A stretch of DNA of 64,000 nt from positions 2,293,599 to 2,357,598 of the forward strand of contig KL197709.1 of assembly GCA_000697665.1 (NCBI GenBank), written 5' to 3'. The notes below the pieces were generated by a model. It was not told the DNA's origin. It saw only the letters and a program-made list of their open reading frames with translations, and made no database searches. This document shows positions 1 to 11,692 of this stretch, piece after piece. Source of the DNA: Jaapia argillacea MUCL 33604 (Eukaryota; Basidiomycota; Agaricomycetes; Jaapiales; Jaapiaceae). Made by a program: the position numbers and the translations under genes. Position 1 is the stretch's first letter, and every line of letters begins with the position of its first letter.

Positions 1-2427
1 ATCAAGTTTGTGTAAATTATTGTACTCGTAGTTCTCGTTATTCATCAATCTGTTTTCTCGTCTTCGTTTATGCGATTACATTGAGTCTGAAGCACAAGAT
101 GCTACACTCTTCAGACGACCTACTTATCCAATGTTTGGCTACCTGAAACTACAACCCTCCACGAATATGTTTCCTCTGTTGCTCTACGTCATCTACAGCC
201 CTACTGGCCAACAGTCCTACCTATCCTTGAAGGAGAACCAACAGACCCTACAAGAACCTACGAAATTGTCCTTTTTCCAATTCAGCCTACAAATCCAGGA
301 CTATCCAATGCGCCTCGCTGACCAATGTCAACCAACATCGACCTAGGTTACATCCCTTTTTTTTCCAGATGGACAAGGTAGGATCTTGAGATGAGTTGTG
401 GGCCACGTGATCAAGTTGTTCAGTAAACTCAGTTAACCGTTCCTGGAACCACCTTCTCAGCCATTCTGGATTGATTCAGCTCATTGGTCGCTTTTTGGCA
501 AGATCCAGCTCGATTCTGCCAGACCGACTTTTCACTGGGTAATCAGCCCTGGCACGGTTCGTGCAAACTACATATATATGTCATGCACACTACTCAGCAA
601 AAGTTGAGCTAAACTTATAAGTGATTATGGCAAAATTTGTCCTATAACTGATTGTGGCACCCAAGCAGCCCAGATGTAATCACCATACAACACCCTTGCA
701 AGTGGAGACGGCTCCACTGGCAGTTCTGACAACCGAGCTTCAAGACACCACAAATTCTCACAAGAGGTTTTGGGATCTCACAGCTTGGTGCTCCAGTGTA
801 ACAATCTCTCGTAACCAACTCGTAACAGTGATAATTCTCTGGCTGTGGATGCATATACCTATCCTCTAGCCATAAGTTAGACCCTCTGAAGATCTCATAC
901 AAGGAGAAAATATGTACATAACTGCTCCTTATCTATGCTTGCTAGCTAAGCTACGAAAACTACATACGGATGACCCACCCATTCGGTAGTCAACTCCTCT
1001 CTGACCAGCTGTAAACCAGAGAGGGGCAAGGTATTGTCATTTCACGGAAATTGGGAGGGCACCTGATCGAAGCAAGCGCGAAGGAGGGTGCCCGCCAGAT
1101 AGAACGATAAGTATTCTGGAATTGAGGTATTGATATCATGCAGCGGGAGGCGGGATGTAGCCAAGTTTGGGTATTCCAGTGTCGAATGCTGTGTTGAATG
1201 GGCAAGCCTTTGCTGCCTTTGCTGCCAGTGTCGGCAGAAGGGTCAACGAGTGTCGGTACATATATTTGTGTGTGCCCTAACATTTTAGGGTGGCATGGTC
1301 CAGTTGGATGGCGCCTTGTTATAAATGGAAGCCACGAGGCACCGAGTTCAAATCCCGTAGTTAAAGTAACTAGCTGGTACCTACAAATAGAAATTCCTTA
1401 AAGAGGCGGGAGAGGCGGGCAGGACCCCGGAAGAATTGAAACCCCTTGAGCGATGTCAGAGCTGGGTGACGCATGGGGCTTCAGAGAAGAGTGCAAATAG
1501 CTTTTGGCCCTTTTGTTTTGATTCTCTTATAGGATGTGGGGCTGGGACTTGCAAGTACTCATAAGAAGCGCCACTCGGTGTTACGGGTAGGTTATCACAA
1601 AGTTATCACCAGATGCGGCTGTTGTCCCTGCCTCATAACATGGCCAGGTGATTTTCTCGGATTATGGCAGTTATAAGTACTTATACGCGCTCATAAGCCA
1701 ACCTCACATTTTTCTGAAGTAACATCTTGCTCTCATCGGATACCGGTCCTCTGAAAGACTCACATTGCTCTCGAACGCCAAGTTTTCCAAGTAAAACCTC
1801 CCCGATACCACACCCCGAGACTCTTTCTTTTCAACACGAACGACACGTAGCATAGTTGCAAAGTTTAATTAACTCAGAACAATGTTTTCGAAACGGGCTT
1901 GCCTCCCCGGGTGTCGATCTGTGCACTCCTTATAAGTGAGAAAGTTATGTGAGTCGGGGAAGTCGGTAAGAGCTTCCAGCTGGTTGCATATCAATAGTCC
2001 AAGTGACGCCGTTTACACTCAGGGATCTTCATATACCAGCACAGCATACCAAACAGCAATCAGCCCACATTTGTGACGGGCACCGTGGCAACGCCTGCAA
2101 GATTCTTGCTCATGTTGGGGCAAGCTCCTGATGGCCCACCGAGTTTTTACCATCTTAGGAAAGGTTTCTCAGCAATGTTCCTGAGCGGAAAGGAGGGACT
2201 TTCGACGATTGATGTGCAACCAGCTGCCAGCAAGCCTAAGCGGACATTCAGCGACACCAAGGATTGACATTCGGTTCACCGAAGGGGAAAAAGGAGTGTT
2301 GGGTTCGTGTCATACGATGCTCAGATGCTCAAATGTCACTTTGCGTATGTACCGCTATCACTTTGCCCGAGAAATTCAGTGCTCGTTTATTGCTCTTTCA
2401 TAAAGCAAGTACACTGCAAGACACCCC
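1..2427. other. Gene-poor left end, unrecognised sequence
   Basis: No reading frame here resembles a protein family I know. The longest open stretches are under 130 codons, overlap on both strands and have no convincing splice structure. The base composition is patchier and more AT-rich than in the gene-dense part. Short motifs recur loosely: a TTATAAGT word occurs near 615, 1670 and 1930, and a GATTATGGCA word near 622 and 1660. This suggests decayed repeat or transposon DNA, but I cannot name a family or draw ends. A tRNA-like promoter pair lies inside and is listed separately. Confidence 0.5.
1291..1360 (+). other. tRNA-like segment with A and B boxes (possible SINE head)
   Basis: Positions 1296-1307 read TGGTCCAGTTGG, which fits the RNA polymerase III A box. 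Positions 1346-1355 read GTTCAAATCC, which fits the B box. The spacing is that of a tRNA gene. A full cloverleaf does not form: I find no matching seven-base acceptor halves, and the D and T stems have mismatches. The segment is therefore better read as a degenerate tRNA gene or the tRNA-derived head of a short interspersed element. It lies in a gene-poor stretch, which suits a repeat. Confidence 0.35.
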
Positions 2428-3335
2428 TCAAGACCTTCTCTTCCATACAACCATTTGTTGCCGACCAACGTGGGATGGTAAACCGTGTTCTGGCACCTTG
2501 TTGTGCACTCGATCCCAGTCCGAGCTCAACAGCTCCTCGTAATGACTGGGTTCAACGGGGAAGGGAGGCCCAGAGTCCGTTTGGTGGAGAGGAAAGACGA
2601 GGGTTATTAGGTACCCTCCCGGCTTCACCAAGCCTGTCATCTGACGAGCCCAGTCTGGCCTCATGGTCGGCAAGATAGCGACGAAAAACCTGCATGTTGG
2701 TTAAGACCAAGGAAACGGTTATATGAAGGTAGTTATCTCACGTGTAGTCATAGACTAGGTCAAACTTCTCCGTTTCTGGAACCGAAAATGTGAAGAAATC
2801 TACGATCTCAAAGGAGGCCTTCCCTGAGGTGGGGGGAGAAGATGCCAAAAGTCTGATTAAAGGCACGGATGTTGTTGTCATCAAACTCAAAGAAAACGAA
2901 AGAACTCACTCATTTGCTGCATCGACGGCGGTCTGCGAGATGTCCACACCCAAGGTGTCCAGTCCAAGCGAGGACGCGATAAAAATCGCATCATAACCCT
3001 ACAGCCAGCCATGTCTTGTCAAACATACCAAGTAAACGCGACAAGAGGTGAAGCTTACCCTACCACACCCCGGGACCAAGGCTTTCCCAGACTTGGGGAG
3101 GTCCAACTCGCCAGACTGAATGAGATCTCGAAGCGGGGGTTGGACTTGGCCCGCATCCCATGGCGTAACCTGTTCCTTCCTACACAAGGTATAATCTCAG
3201 AACCTCAGACATTGGTAAAGCGGTGAACGCGACACACCAAGCTTTGTCCCATCCTGTAGGTCCTTCCTTGGCGAGTTCCTTCAGTCGAGCTCGATGCGCT
3301 TCGTTGCTGATGACGTGCGGAAGATGTGTGGACAT
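2428..3335 (-). CDS. Thiol/halide methyltransferase-like protein (TPMT family)
   Basis: This is a SAM-dependent methyltransferase of the thiopurine/thiol methyltransferase family, whose members methylate small thiols, bisulfide or halide ions in the cytosol. Five exons are inferred. Exon 1 is 3335-3238 and exon 2 begins at 3179; later introns carry clean GTAAGC or GTGAGT donors. The spliced protein is about 225 residues, normal for the family. Visible features are an N-terminal TPWDAGQVQPPLRDLI block typical of this family, the SAM-binding motif VPGCGRGYD, an acidic LGVDIS after the second strand, a DLVYDYTFF motif, and a C-terminal segment with PGGYLITLVFPL. The start at 3335 is the first ATG in frame with the conserved block. 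The gene is isolated in a gene-poor region. The exact substrate cannot be read from the sequence. Confidence 0.85.
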
Positions 3336-6221
3336 TGTGTAGGAGACTTGTGCAGTCAATGGTCAGCGAGGAAAGAATATATACACAAAGGCATAGTCAG
3401 GCAGGTCATCAAGGCCGATCCTGCTGATAAGCCTGACAGCGGCCTCGGGCAGAGGATGCGATGACCGAGTTACCGCAAATGGCAAAAAGTTAATCCACGT
3501 GCTACCAGCCACTTTGACCTCCAACTACCCGTCGCCAAGCAAATTCAAAGCTCGTCAACGACCCTCTTCGCCTGTATTCTACCTGGTTGAGCCTGGATAT
3601 GCTTTTCTGGAGACTATGGCTATGATCTTTTCCACCCCTCTTTGATGGACCTGGCGATTTTGAGGCCTCTCTGGTGGAATGTTGACCCGCCGATGTCGCC
3701 AGTTTTCTTACCGTTGGCTGGCGCAGAACCTGCAGCACACAAAAGTGAAGATGCAACCGTTGCTCTTTGATATACGTTTATGTGGCTCAACTCTCCGTTT
3801 TTTGGCTCGTATGCTCTCAATCTTGCTTCCAGTCCCTCAAATTGCTCATCTCGTTGATAACTTCACCATTACAACACTTTCCTGCGAATTGCACATGTCC
3901 TGAGACACGGGTATGACTACGCGGAGGGTGCGCCAAATCGAAGAATTTTAGACCCGCTAGTACAGGTTCAACTTCACCGTGGCCTGGGGCATCCACTCCC
4001 CTGGCGCGAACAGGTGCACCTCGGGATCTACCGTTTCACGGCTTCTTTCTGTGCTTCTTCCAGAGGTCACGGCTCTGGGTCTTTGAGTATCGCACCGGCG
4101 GGCGAGTCTTCTCGAAGGGTCCTTTTGCTTTTTACTCCAAAGCCGTTCTCCGAGGATTTCTTGGGCCGGTTTGGCGACAAGGCCCCTCCTCCGTCCAGTC
4201 GGGATGTCGTAATAACCCCATATGACCTGCGTATCATGCGCGGTACTTGTCTTTGGTCTCCTTTTGTCCCATTCAATTCAAGCCAACCCTGGAGTTTACA
4301 ACACTAGCTTGTTTGTATTGGCCTCATGGCAAGGGCCCCTGACCCCACATTTATCCTCCACACGAACAAACCCCGCTCTGCTGGCCCCCATCGACGGACA
4401 GTCGTTGGAGTCATCGGCTGAACTCACGCCCTGCGTCACAGAACTATATTCATGCTACTCTCACAATCCACCGACAGCACGACCTGCCATTTGACAGGGA
4501 GGTGCCGACTTTCATCTGAAGCGATGGGAAATAATGTGGCATCCAGCCAACTTCGATGAGAAGATCGGTGTATTCTTATCAGCCTCGTCTTCTCCCGATA
4601 GCTTGGAGGGGGCACTACTGATTAGCACGGGTCCTCTTTATCCAAACTGCGCACAACGACACGGAGAATGGTCACGCTCTCCTCCTTCCTTATGGCGCTG
4701 CCCATTTCTGACTCGAAAATTCCAGACGGACAAATCGGTACAAGCCTGGCACCGACGGCTAGGTCGAGGCGTCATTCCATCAGCACCACCGAGAGTAAGG
4801 GACCGTAAGTACATCAACACCTCTTTTGTTTTCAAGCTCTTTTGTTTTAATGTCAGAATTTCACGTGTACGGCGTGAGTGGTTGGTGTACACGATGTATT
4901 GCATACGAGAGGTAAGTACGTCAATGTCACACCGCCTGAGAATGCCCTCATCACCTTACTGCTTGCTTCTCATGACACTCGCCGAAGACTCGAACCCCCT
5001 CACCGGCAACGCCACAAAGCTGGCCAACGTTCTTGCAGTATTATTGATTTGCCGAACGTTGTCCTTCGACTTCTCTAGCCGAAGGCTTCCCTTAATCGAC
5101 ATTCCTGTGCTCGAAGCAGAATGTAGATAAAAGAAATACAAATATGTCGATGTCACGCTCCGTAATCTCTGTTAAGGAAAACCCTGCATCGGAGATATAG
5201 CCTTGAGTTTGTGTTATGAGAAACTATGTGCAGGCGAGACCCTTGGCAGAAAAAGAATTTCAGCAACAACATCGATGAACATTACACCATGTTCTCGAGT
5301 CACTAGCCACGAGCACTCGATTGCAGAGACATGTAAAGAAGGCGAGGGGCTCGGATCTCGGGGGACGAAGTGCGTATTGTGCCCAGACATCTCACGATCA
5401 ACAGACGAGACGGATGATCCAGAGAGGCGTCTAAATGGCACGGACCAACTGAAATATACTAGGCGTGTATGAGAAGTTTCTGCTCTTGGGTACTCACATG
5501 GTTCTATCACGAAATGGATTGACGTTAATCGACCAAGTCGACAATATGATGCCGCAACAAATTTGCGAAACGATCTCGATATCCCATTGGGGGTTTGCGG
5601 TGATGATTTTGAGACTGATCAGGAGTGCTGATAATAGCTTTGTCATGGCAGAGGAGAGTTTCATTTCCAGGGAGCTGGAATGGAGGGTTCATCGGTACGA
5701 TCCGCAGGATGCGACTGCTCGGATGGGCAGAGTCCACATTAGAACAAGATCGCCTCATTCACGCCTTCAGAGGAATGCAGCCTTCCGCAAAACTGATATA
5801 GTTCAGGTAAATCGTCCAAAGGAGGGGTATCACTGAGGCCTGATAGGACGCTATAAATGAAGGGTACTTGATTACGATAATCGTGACACTCGTGGAATCA
5901 GGAAGGGGAACTCACGAGAACCAAACATGTTAACCTCGTCAAAACGGGATCTTTTGGAGAAGGGCATACTTCGCGTATTCGTCGCTCGGAGTGGAGATTC
6001 GTGGAAGCGGGCGGCCGAGACGGCCGATCCCATGTCATGAGAAAAGGTTGAGCAGAGTGAGGCGACGGCGTTCATATGTTGCTTAAACGAATCCTAACAT
6101 GTCATTATTGTGGGTATCTCTTGAATACAGCGGCATGTGTAACATCATGTCGCTGAGGGGGGTATGAGTGGATGACAGGTGTAGCTAACGTCGGCCCGGC
6201 ATGATGAGATAGTTTGGATAG
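3336..6221. other. Gene-poor stretch with unresolved coding-like frames
   Basis: No family was recognised. Several open frames look coding-like but do not join with good splice sites. On the plus strand there are frames at 3679-3903, 4014-4307 and 4534-5130 (198 codons). On the minus strand there is a 67-codon frame from 6075 with a possible GTGAGT donor near 5911, and open frames at 5525-5758 and 5214-5510. The frames switch often and none continues into a full domain. This may be an untyped lineage-specific gene, a decayed gene or decayed repeat DNA. The 3' flank of the dynein light chain gene forms its right end. Confidence 0.35.
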
Positions 6222-6843
6222 TCATCCAGACCGGATAGCAAATGCAATGCATACACAGATGATGGAGTCCTAGTGATCAATCTCGTGAGTTCTGGAAGGG
6301 CTCGCGGGTAGACAAGCGAAGAAATCCCACATTAAAGAACACTTCTTGAGCGACGACATCCGAATCTTCCCAGTGACAAACCATATCCGCCCTGCGAATA
6401 ATCCTTGAGCTAAACGTCCAGAATCATCGTAACCAACCGACACACTCACCGGCCTCCTTGACCAAGATTTTCATTTATCTGTGTCAGGACTATGTATTTG
6501 CTGGTGAAGCATTCAATACGAGCGCTGTAAATCCGTGTGGGCGATATCACTTACAATCCCCTCGGTTGGATCTCTATGTCGCGACATCAGCTCCGGCCTC
6601 AGTCCCCACGCTTGAGTGATGAAACTCACCTAACATCCTCTCCTTTACCCTCTCTCCGATATCTTTCATCCACTCCTTCACTCTCGGCCGATCTCTTACG
6701 TCGGGCCAGACAGCAGTTTGTAGTGTCGTTTGTAATAATTTCTTCATGTACGCCTTTAAGAGGTCAGAGTCAAATTTTGGCCGGGGGGATGCTGCATCCG
6801 ATCGGGGAGTGGTAGGAGAACGCATTCCAGAAGCACTGGCCAT
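6222..6843 (-). CDS. DYNLT1: Tctex-1 family dynein light chain
   Basis: This is a light chain of cytoplasmic dynein, binding the intermediate chain and cargo adaptors on microtubules. Five exons give about 127 residues, close to the usual 110-130. After a short Ser/Pro-rich N-terminus comes the helix LLKAYMKKLLQTTLQTAVWP, then ERVKERMLEIQPRGFKYIVL (Tctex helix 2 into strand 1), NENLGQGGRADMVCHWED, and the C-terminal strands ending DSIICVCIAFAIRSG. All introns are short GT-AG types, and the last exon encodes only the final strand. I chose the ATG at 6843. An in-frame ATG at 6885 would add 14 residues with no family support. The gene shares a 191 bp head-to-head promoter with PEX11. Confidence 0.88.
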
Positions 6844-7034
6844 GTCTAGCTCAGAATAATCAAGAAAGTATCCAAAGTTCTGCACAAGATCAAGAGTGCA
6901 ACTTCACGTCGCAATTGTCGAAGTCCGTTGGTTTGGAGTCATGTGGCAGCCACGTTGCGCTTGACAGCTGTTTACCGCGCTCACAGAAGCGCCGTTGTCA
7001 CTGCACACATACAAGGCCACCCGAAATTCTAAGA

Positions 7035-8495
7035 ATGTCCTCCATCTCATTCCCTTATGGACCTGGTCATTCGCCTTCTGCTTCAACCTCTTCCAACAAC
7101 CATGACCCGCAAGGATACGACTACTCCACCTCTTCTTTCGAAAACATGTCGGCTTCGTCGTTTACCATGAACCCATTATCTTCTCACCCACCTCGCACTC
7201 CTCGGACTTCGATCATTTCGCAGCAGAATCAAGTGTATGGGATGGATGCTTATGGTGGGGGTGGGAGAGAGGAGAACGTGGATGACCAGGCGGTCCCACC
7301 CGAAGATGAAGTGGTCATTGAGGACAAGGCTACCAAGGAGGCGGCTAGTAAAGTCCGCAAGGAAGAAATTTGGAGGGACTTGCTCACTTCGAGTACGGGA
7401 AGAGACAAGACTCTTGTGAGTAACCTAATTAACGTCCGAAGACGCTTGGTTCACCATACTTTTAATAGAAAATCTTTCAATACTCTCTCAAAGTCTACTT
7501 GCTATTCCACTATACACTATCGTTCAGCAATGTGCTGCGCAAACAAACGAGACCTCCTTGGGAGAAGGAATTGGTCAACCGACTCGAGTCCACAGTCTCC
7601 GGGTTCTCCCTCTCTCGGTACGAGCGCCCAACCTGTTTCCGATACACAGTGCCCATACTAACCTCGTTCATGCAGGCGCTGCCTCATTCTCTTCGAGTGG
7701 TTAACACCCCTAACCTCCGTCCTCGCCAACCATCCAGTCCCGTTCTCAACCGGCGGTGCTAAATCCAAAGCAGTCGCCAAGAAACCTCTCCTCCATACCC
7801 TCCTCCATACACCCCCGCCAGTCCTCCTCGACCTCGTCAATGGTTTAGCAGACGATATCTACACCTTCTCCAAACTCGGCTTACTCGGTAAGAAAACCGG
7901 TGAACGAGCAGGTCGGTTCGCGGATTGGTGCTGGTTTGCGGGGACGCTCGTGGCATTAGTTGAGAATAGCGTCGAGATGGGTATCACTGCCAACCTAGAG
8001 CGAGACAGTAAGAATTCTTCTCGGACCCCTCTCTAAGATGATAATCCCAAGAGTTAGCTGACTTTTTTGTGGTTTGTGTTTAGTGGAAGCGCGACTTTAC
8101 CAGGAATCAATGTCGGGAGCGACTGCCAAGTCGGGGTCGACCGCCGCCGCCGCCAAAATCGATGAAACGGGTCTGCAGAGGCTTCAACATAAGAACTATT
8201 GGCTGCATATGACACGTCTGAAGCTCTGCATGGACCTCATCTTCGTTTGTGAGTTGTGTTCTTTTCTTACACCACGACGAGGGTTGACGGCTTGTCTTGT
8301 CAGGTTACGACGTGTTCAAGCTGAAACGAGGGAAGAAACCTGTGCAAGCCTTCGCTGGCCTTGCTGCTGCCATCCTCAGGTATGTTTTACCCTCATTATC
8401 ATGATCGTAGACCATGTCGCTAAGGTGATTTATCCAGTACGATGAAGCTGTACGACCGACATAGCAATGCTCTGATCAAAAAAGCGACTGCCTAA
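7035..8495 (+). CDS. PEX11: PEX11-family peroxisome division protein
   Basis: This is a peroxisomal membrane protein that elongates and divides peroxisomes. The protein is about 380 residues. It starts with some 120 low-complexity Ser/Pro/Tyr-rich residues. The PEX11 domain then opens with KIFQYSLKVYL after the first intron, and continues through PPWEKELVNRLESTVSGFSL and RRCLILFEWLTPL. A membrane-associated segment contains ADWCWFAGTLVALVENS. The last exons carry an Ala/Ser-rich insert, a helix with LKLCMDLIFV, and a tail ending KLYDRHSNALIKKATA. Six exons are joined by short GT-AG introns. ATG 7035 is the first in frame. The long N-terminus resembles PEX11C-type fungal proteins. The 3' end faces the 8.7 kb gene tail to tail. 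Confidence 0.88.
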
Positions 8496-8731
8496 CCTGT
8501 TGTTCACTACCTATTCCATATACCCCCCTTAGTTATTAGCCTGGAGATGGCTCGGCTACAGAGGCGTTTGTTCCAAGATGCTCTGGTGTCGGGAAGTGCT
8601 GGGACTTGCGCGTCGTGGTCATCTGTGTTCATCTTTAGATATTTAGTACAATCTTCTGAATTTTGGTTAATGGGAACACCATCACTTACGGTGAAACTCG
8701 GGTGAACGTCGATTCGATTCTGAGTCACTCA

Positions 8732-9176
8732 CTACCACCAAGAAAGCCAAGAACGTCCCGTAGGCGTGGCAGCTCCTCTCGAAGTGCTGACATGTTTGGA
8801 TACGGGGTTCAACTCTATTTGTTCCCTCTCCTTCTGCAAAGCATCCACCTCGGCTTCCAAAGCCTTCACCCGCGCTCTCGCTTCCTCCAGGTACTTTTCA
8901 TGCGACAAGTTAGTCTGCAACAATTGTAACCCCTACCAAACCACACGTCAACATTAACTTCCAAAGAAACGAGCTAAGCGAAAACGGTGGACTTGCCATG
9001 TATACCGCCGAACCGAGGATGGCGATAGGAATCATCCCAGGGACGACATCCTCGTACCAAAGTGCATGAGCAGATTTTTCGCCCGATTTCGATGCATATC
9101 CCCGTTGTCCTATACGAACCCTGGTACGTCGTAGATGGTGAAAACGTTGGAAACTAGCCATCCCGCGAGAAGTCAT
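8732..9176 (-). CDS. Small mitochondrial single-pass membrane protein with coiled coil
   Basis: I do not recognise a named family, though the layout is like small fungal mitochondrial inner-membrane subunits. The N-terminus is rich in Arg and hydroxylated residues and lacks acids for about 35 residues (MASFQRFHHLRRTRVRIGQR), as in an import signal. A WYEDVVPGM motif precedes one hydrophobic helix (IPIAILGSAVYMGLQLL). A charged heptad-like coiled coil follows (HEKYLEEARARVKALEAEV), then a short Ser/Thr tail ending WLSWW. Two exons are joined by an intron whose best donor is GCAAGT at 8996 (a GC-AG intron). A GTATAC donor at 9005 also keeps frame but drops three helix residues. The start is ATG 9176, or 9161 for the inner Met. 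A complex I accessory or assembly role is possible but unproven. Confidence 0.65.
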
Positions 9177-10141
9177 GTCCAGCACTGCCGCCTTAGTACA
9201 AGAGCTGAAATTTAGGGACTAAGAATAAATGTTGCAGGTTAGCTAAATATAGGTTGTGTTGGAAATTTGAAAGCTTAAATCTGTTTATGGGTATGATTAT
9301 CCCAGCCATGAGGTGATCTTCGGAGGTGAATACGGTCGATCCTCCGAATGAGACAGCAGAGGGACTACTCTAACATCTGCTCAACGCGCAGAAAGGGACA
9401 TATGTACGAGTCGCAATATGGGAGACGCATCACTTGCACAGGTCGCTCGAATCAGTAACTGAGACACATGTGAAGATTTATATCACCAGCTTGCAGAAGC
9501 TCCGGAAGTGCAGCGCCTACAGTCTCTACTTTGGGTTGTACCAGGGTCAATCAAGGGGTCAATCCAGCAACAGAAAATCTACAAGAAAGCAAGCTAGTTG
9601 CTGCTTGAAGACCTTGCCCAATTTTGAAGACTTTGATCGGAGAAATTAGCTCCAAGCCACTTGCATTCTTAGTGGGCAGAAACTGATTGGCGTTGTTGGA
9701 TTCTCGTCGCCTTTGGTTGTGATAATGTAGTTCCATGTCTACCCTTTTCACATTGCATGAGCGAGTGAAGCTAGTGAAGTTGTAGAGTGAAGGGTGGTAG
9801 TTTACCGTGATTTGCGGTGAGGGAGGGCCGTTAATTTGGGCGATTGTGGCGTGGGAAAGACTGGTACGGTTGCGGCCCCTGACGTCCGTCTGTTTCCAGC
9901 TAGACTTTGACATTCTGTGCCAGTTTCCTCGCTGCCCCGCCTTTCTCACATTCCTTTTCCCTTGTCCATCCTAACGCCCTATTTATATAGGCTCTCCTTT
10001 CTTTAGCCCCTTATCCTCCTTCTCCCATCCTCTTCTTCGTTCCCCACCAGCCCACCGCCGTTGCTCACCAGTGCCAGCCGGCCTGGATTGTAATCCTATC
10101 GCAACCCTTGGCGCTCATATCGAAAATTGCTTTCGCTTATC
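9177..10141. other. Intergenic region upstream of TVP38
   Basis: This is a head-to-head interval between the 8.7 kb mitochondrial protein gene and TVP38. A minus-strand frame at 9551-9949 (132 codons) is open but matches nothing I know. It runs through what could be a short intron, so I do not call it a gene. The last 180 bases are strongly pyrimidine-rich on the plus strand, as in fungal core promoters. Confidence 0.45.
9980..9990 (+). promoter_or_regulatory. TATA-like element of TVP38
   Basis: The string TATTTATATAG lies about 150 bases before the TVP38 start codon. It is followed by a C/T-rich run with no ATG before 10142. Position and context fit a core promoter and leader for the plus-strand gene. 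Confidence 0.4.
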
Positions 10142-11692
10142 ATGGAGAGTCACAGTAGCAGCAGTAATGCGCCTAACCACTCTCCGCGAGTAGGGCCGTC
10201 GTCCAGTCCTCTACGACAGTACATAGCATCAATTCCACACGCACAGCCCCTCTCGACGCTCCCTTCATCTTCCCATCAGCGATCGGAATCCCCATCCAGA
10301 TACGCACGCGCAGTAAAGATGGAGGCGTCAACGACAGAGTCATTGTCAGAGAAAGCGACTCCTCTGGCTGATATCTCGAATCGCGTCGATATGCACCAAC
10401 CGGAATTTTCGGAAAAGTCTCCCGCTCCAGCCGGTTTCTTCTCCGTGATCCCGCCTGCCCAATCCTTGTCGTATTCTCATCACAATCACCATCCGTCACA
10501 CAACTCTTCCCAACCTTCACCACATTACCGCGCTCCCTCACCGTTGCTCATCCCAGTGCGATCTTCATTCGCACCGACCTCCTCGAGCTACACCCGTCCG
10601 CGTGGACTCCGGATAGCGAACCTCCTTAAACCATGGATCCCTTTAATCTTGTACGCTATCACCAGTCTCGCCGTTCTTGTTGCTATCGGTTTTTGGAAGT
10701 CAGAGGTATTCCAAGGTAGGCCTTTAGCCACATCATCCCCATCCGAGCCTCCCTTCACATGTTTTTCGCTGAATTTTCGGGGGCAATTCGCTGATCGCTT
10801 GTCATCTGATCATAGGTCTCGACGACCTGTCGCATTGGTTGCAGACCGACGAATACTATGGCTATGCCGTTCTCTTCACTCTCATTTTCATCACTTGTTT
10901 CCGTATGTCCTTCATCATCCTTGAATATCTTGAAACTTCATTTCTAACCAAAACGTGTCCGATCATTAAACAGCTCCTGTACCACTATATTCCACGCTCA
11001 TTATCTTATCGGGTTATACTTACGGTCCTTGGACCGGTGCTATCATCTCCTATTTCGCAGCTCTCGTCGGCGCGCTCGTTGTATTCGTACTCTCACGCTC
11101 ATTCCTCCGCTCCTCGATATCCCACTGGCTCAACCAGACTCCCTCGATCAAACGCGTATGTCGCGCCATCGAGAAGCGTCCGAAACTTCTCTTCCTGATC
11201 CGCCTCGCGCCGTACCCGTATAATGTCATGAACTGCCTCTTGGCAGCCTCACCGACTCTCACGCTGCGAACGTACACCGTGTGCACGGCTCTGTCGTTAT
11301 TCAAGGTCATCATTCACACCAGCATCGGGAGCTCTATCCACTCGTTCGCCGGATACCATTTACACGGCGCCGACGGTATCGCGGAGGAGACCAAGCCAGA
11401 GGAGGAGAGTCAGCTGAATACAATATCCACCGTCGTTGGAGTCGCCCTTTGCATTGCCATCTTGGCTTATCTCTCCTACGTCGCCCGCAGAGCAGTCGAC
11501 GAGGAGCTGGAGGACGACATTCTGCATTCTGCGGATAATGAGGAACGTCTCACTTTCCTCAGCGCAGACGATCTAGAAGCCAACAATTCGGCACCCGAAC
11601 ATCAATTCATGGTTGAATCACCGTTCCGTCCCCGACCTTCACTTAGTTGGGAGTCGGCGCCTCCGCCGATTCTCGACGCGAGGGCGTTCTGA
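10142..11692 (+). CDS. TVP38: Tvp38/TMEM64-family Golgi membrane protein
   Basis: This is an integral membrane protein of the Tvp38/DedA (SNARE-associated) family. In yeast, Tvp38 resides in Golgi vesicles. The roughly 460-residue protein has a 160-residue Ser/Pro-rich cytosolic N-terminus and a first membrane helix (WIPLILYAITSLAVLVAIGF). The family core follows: YYGYAVLFTLIFITCFPP, then LSGYTYGPWTGAIISYFAAL with the conserved glycines, an FVLSRSF segment, and the diagnostic FLIRLAPYPYNVMNCLLA re-entrant motif. A C-terminal helix (VVGVALCIAILAYLSYVARR) and an acidic tail end it. Three exons are joined by introns 10715-10815 and about 10903-10971. Start 10142 is the first ATG after an ATG-free leader. 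Confidence 0.9.

Noticed and set aside
1-360. End of a mobile element at the left edge
   Set aside because: A loose resemblance of the first 120 bases to repeat-end sequence, but no terminal repeat, protein domain or second copy in the window.
1291-1372. A complete tRNA gene
   Set aside because: A and B boxes are present but acceptor halves do not pair and stems have mismatches; kept only as a tRNA-like segment.
9551-9949. Minus-strand gene of 132 codons
   Set aside because: No domain, a possible intron inside and no promoter signs; more likely chance in an intergenic region.
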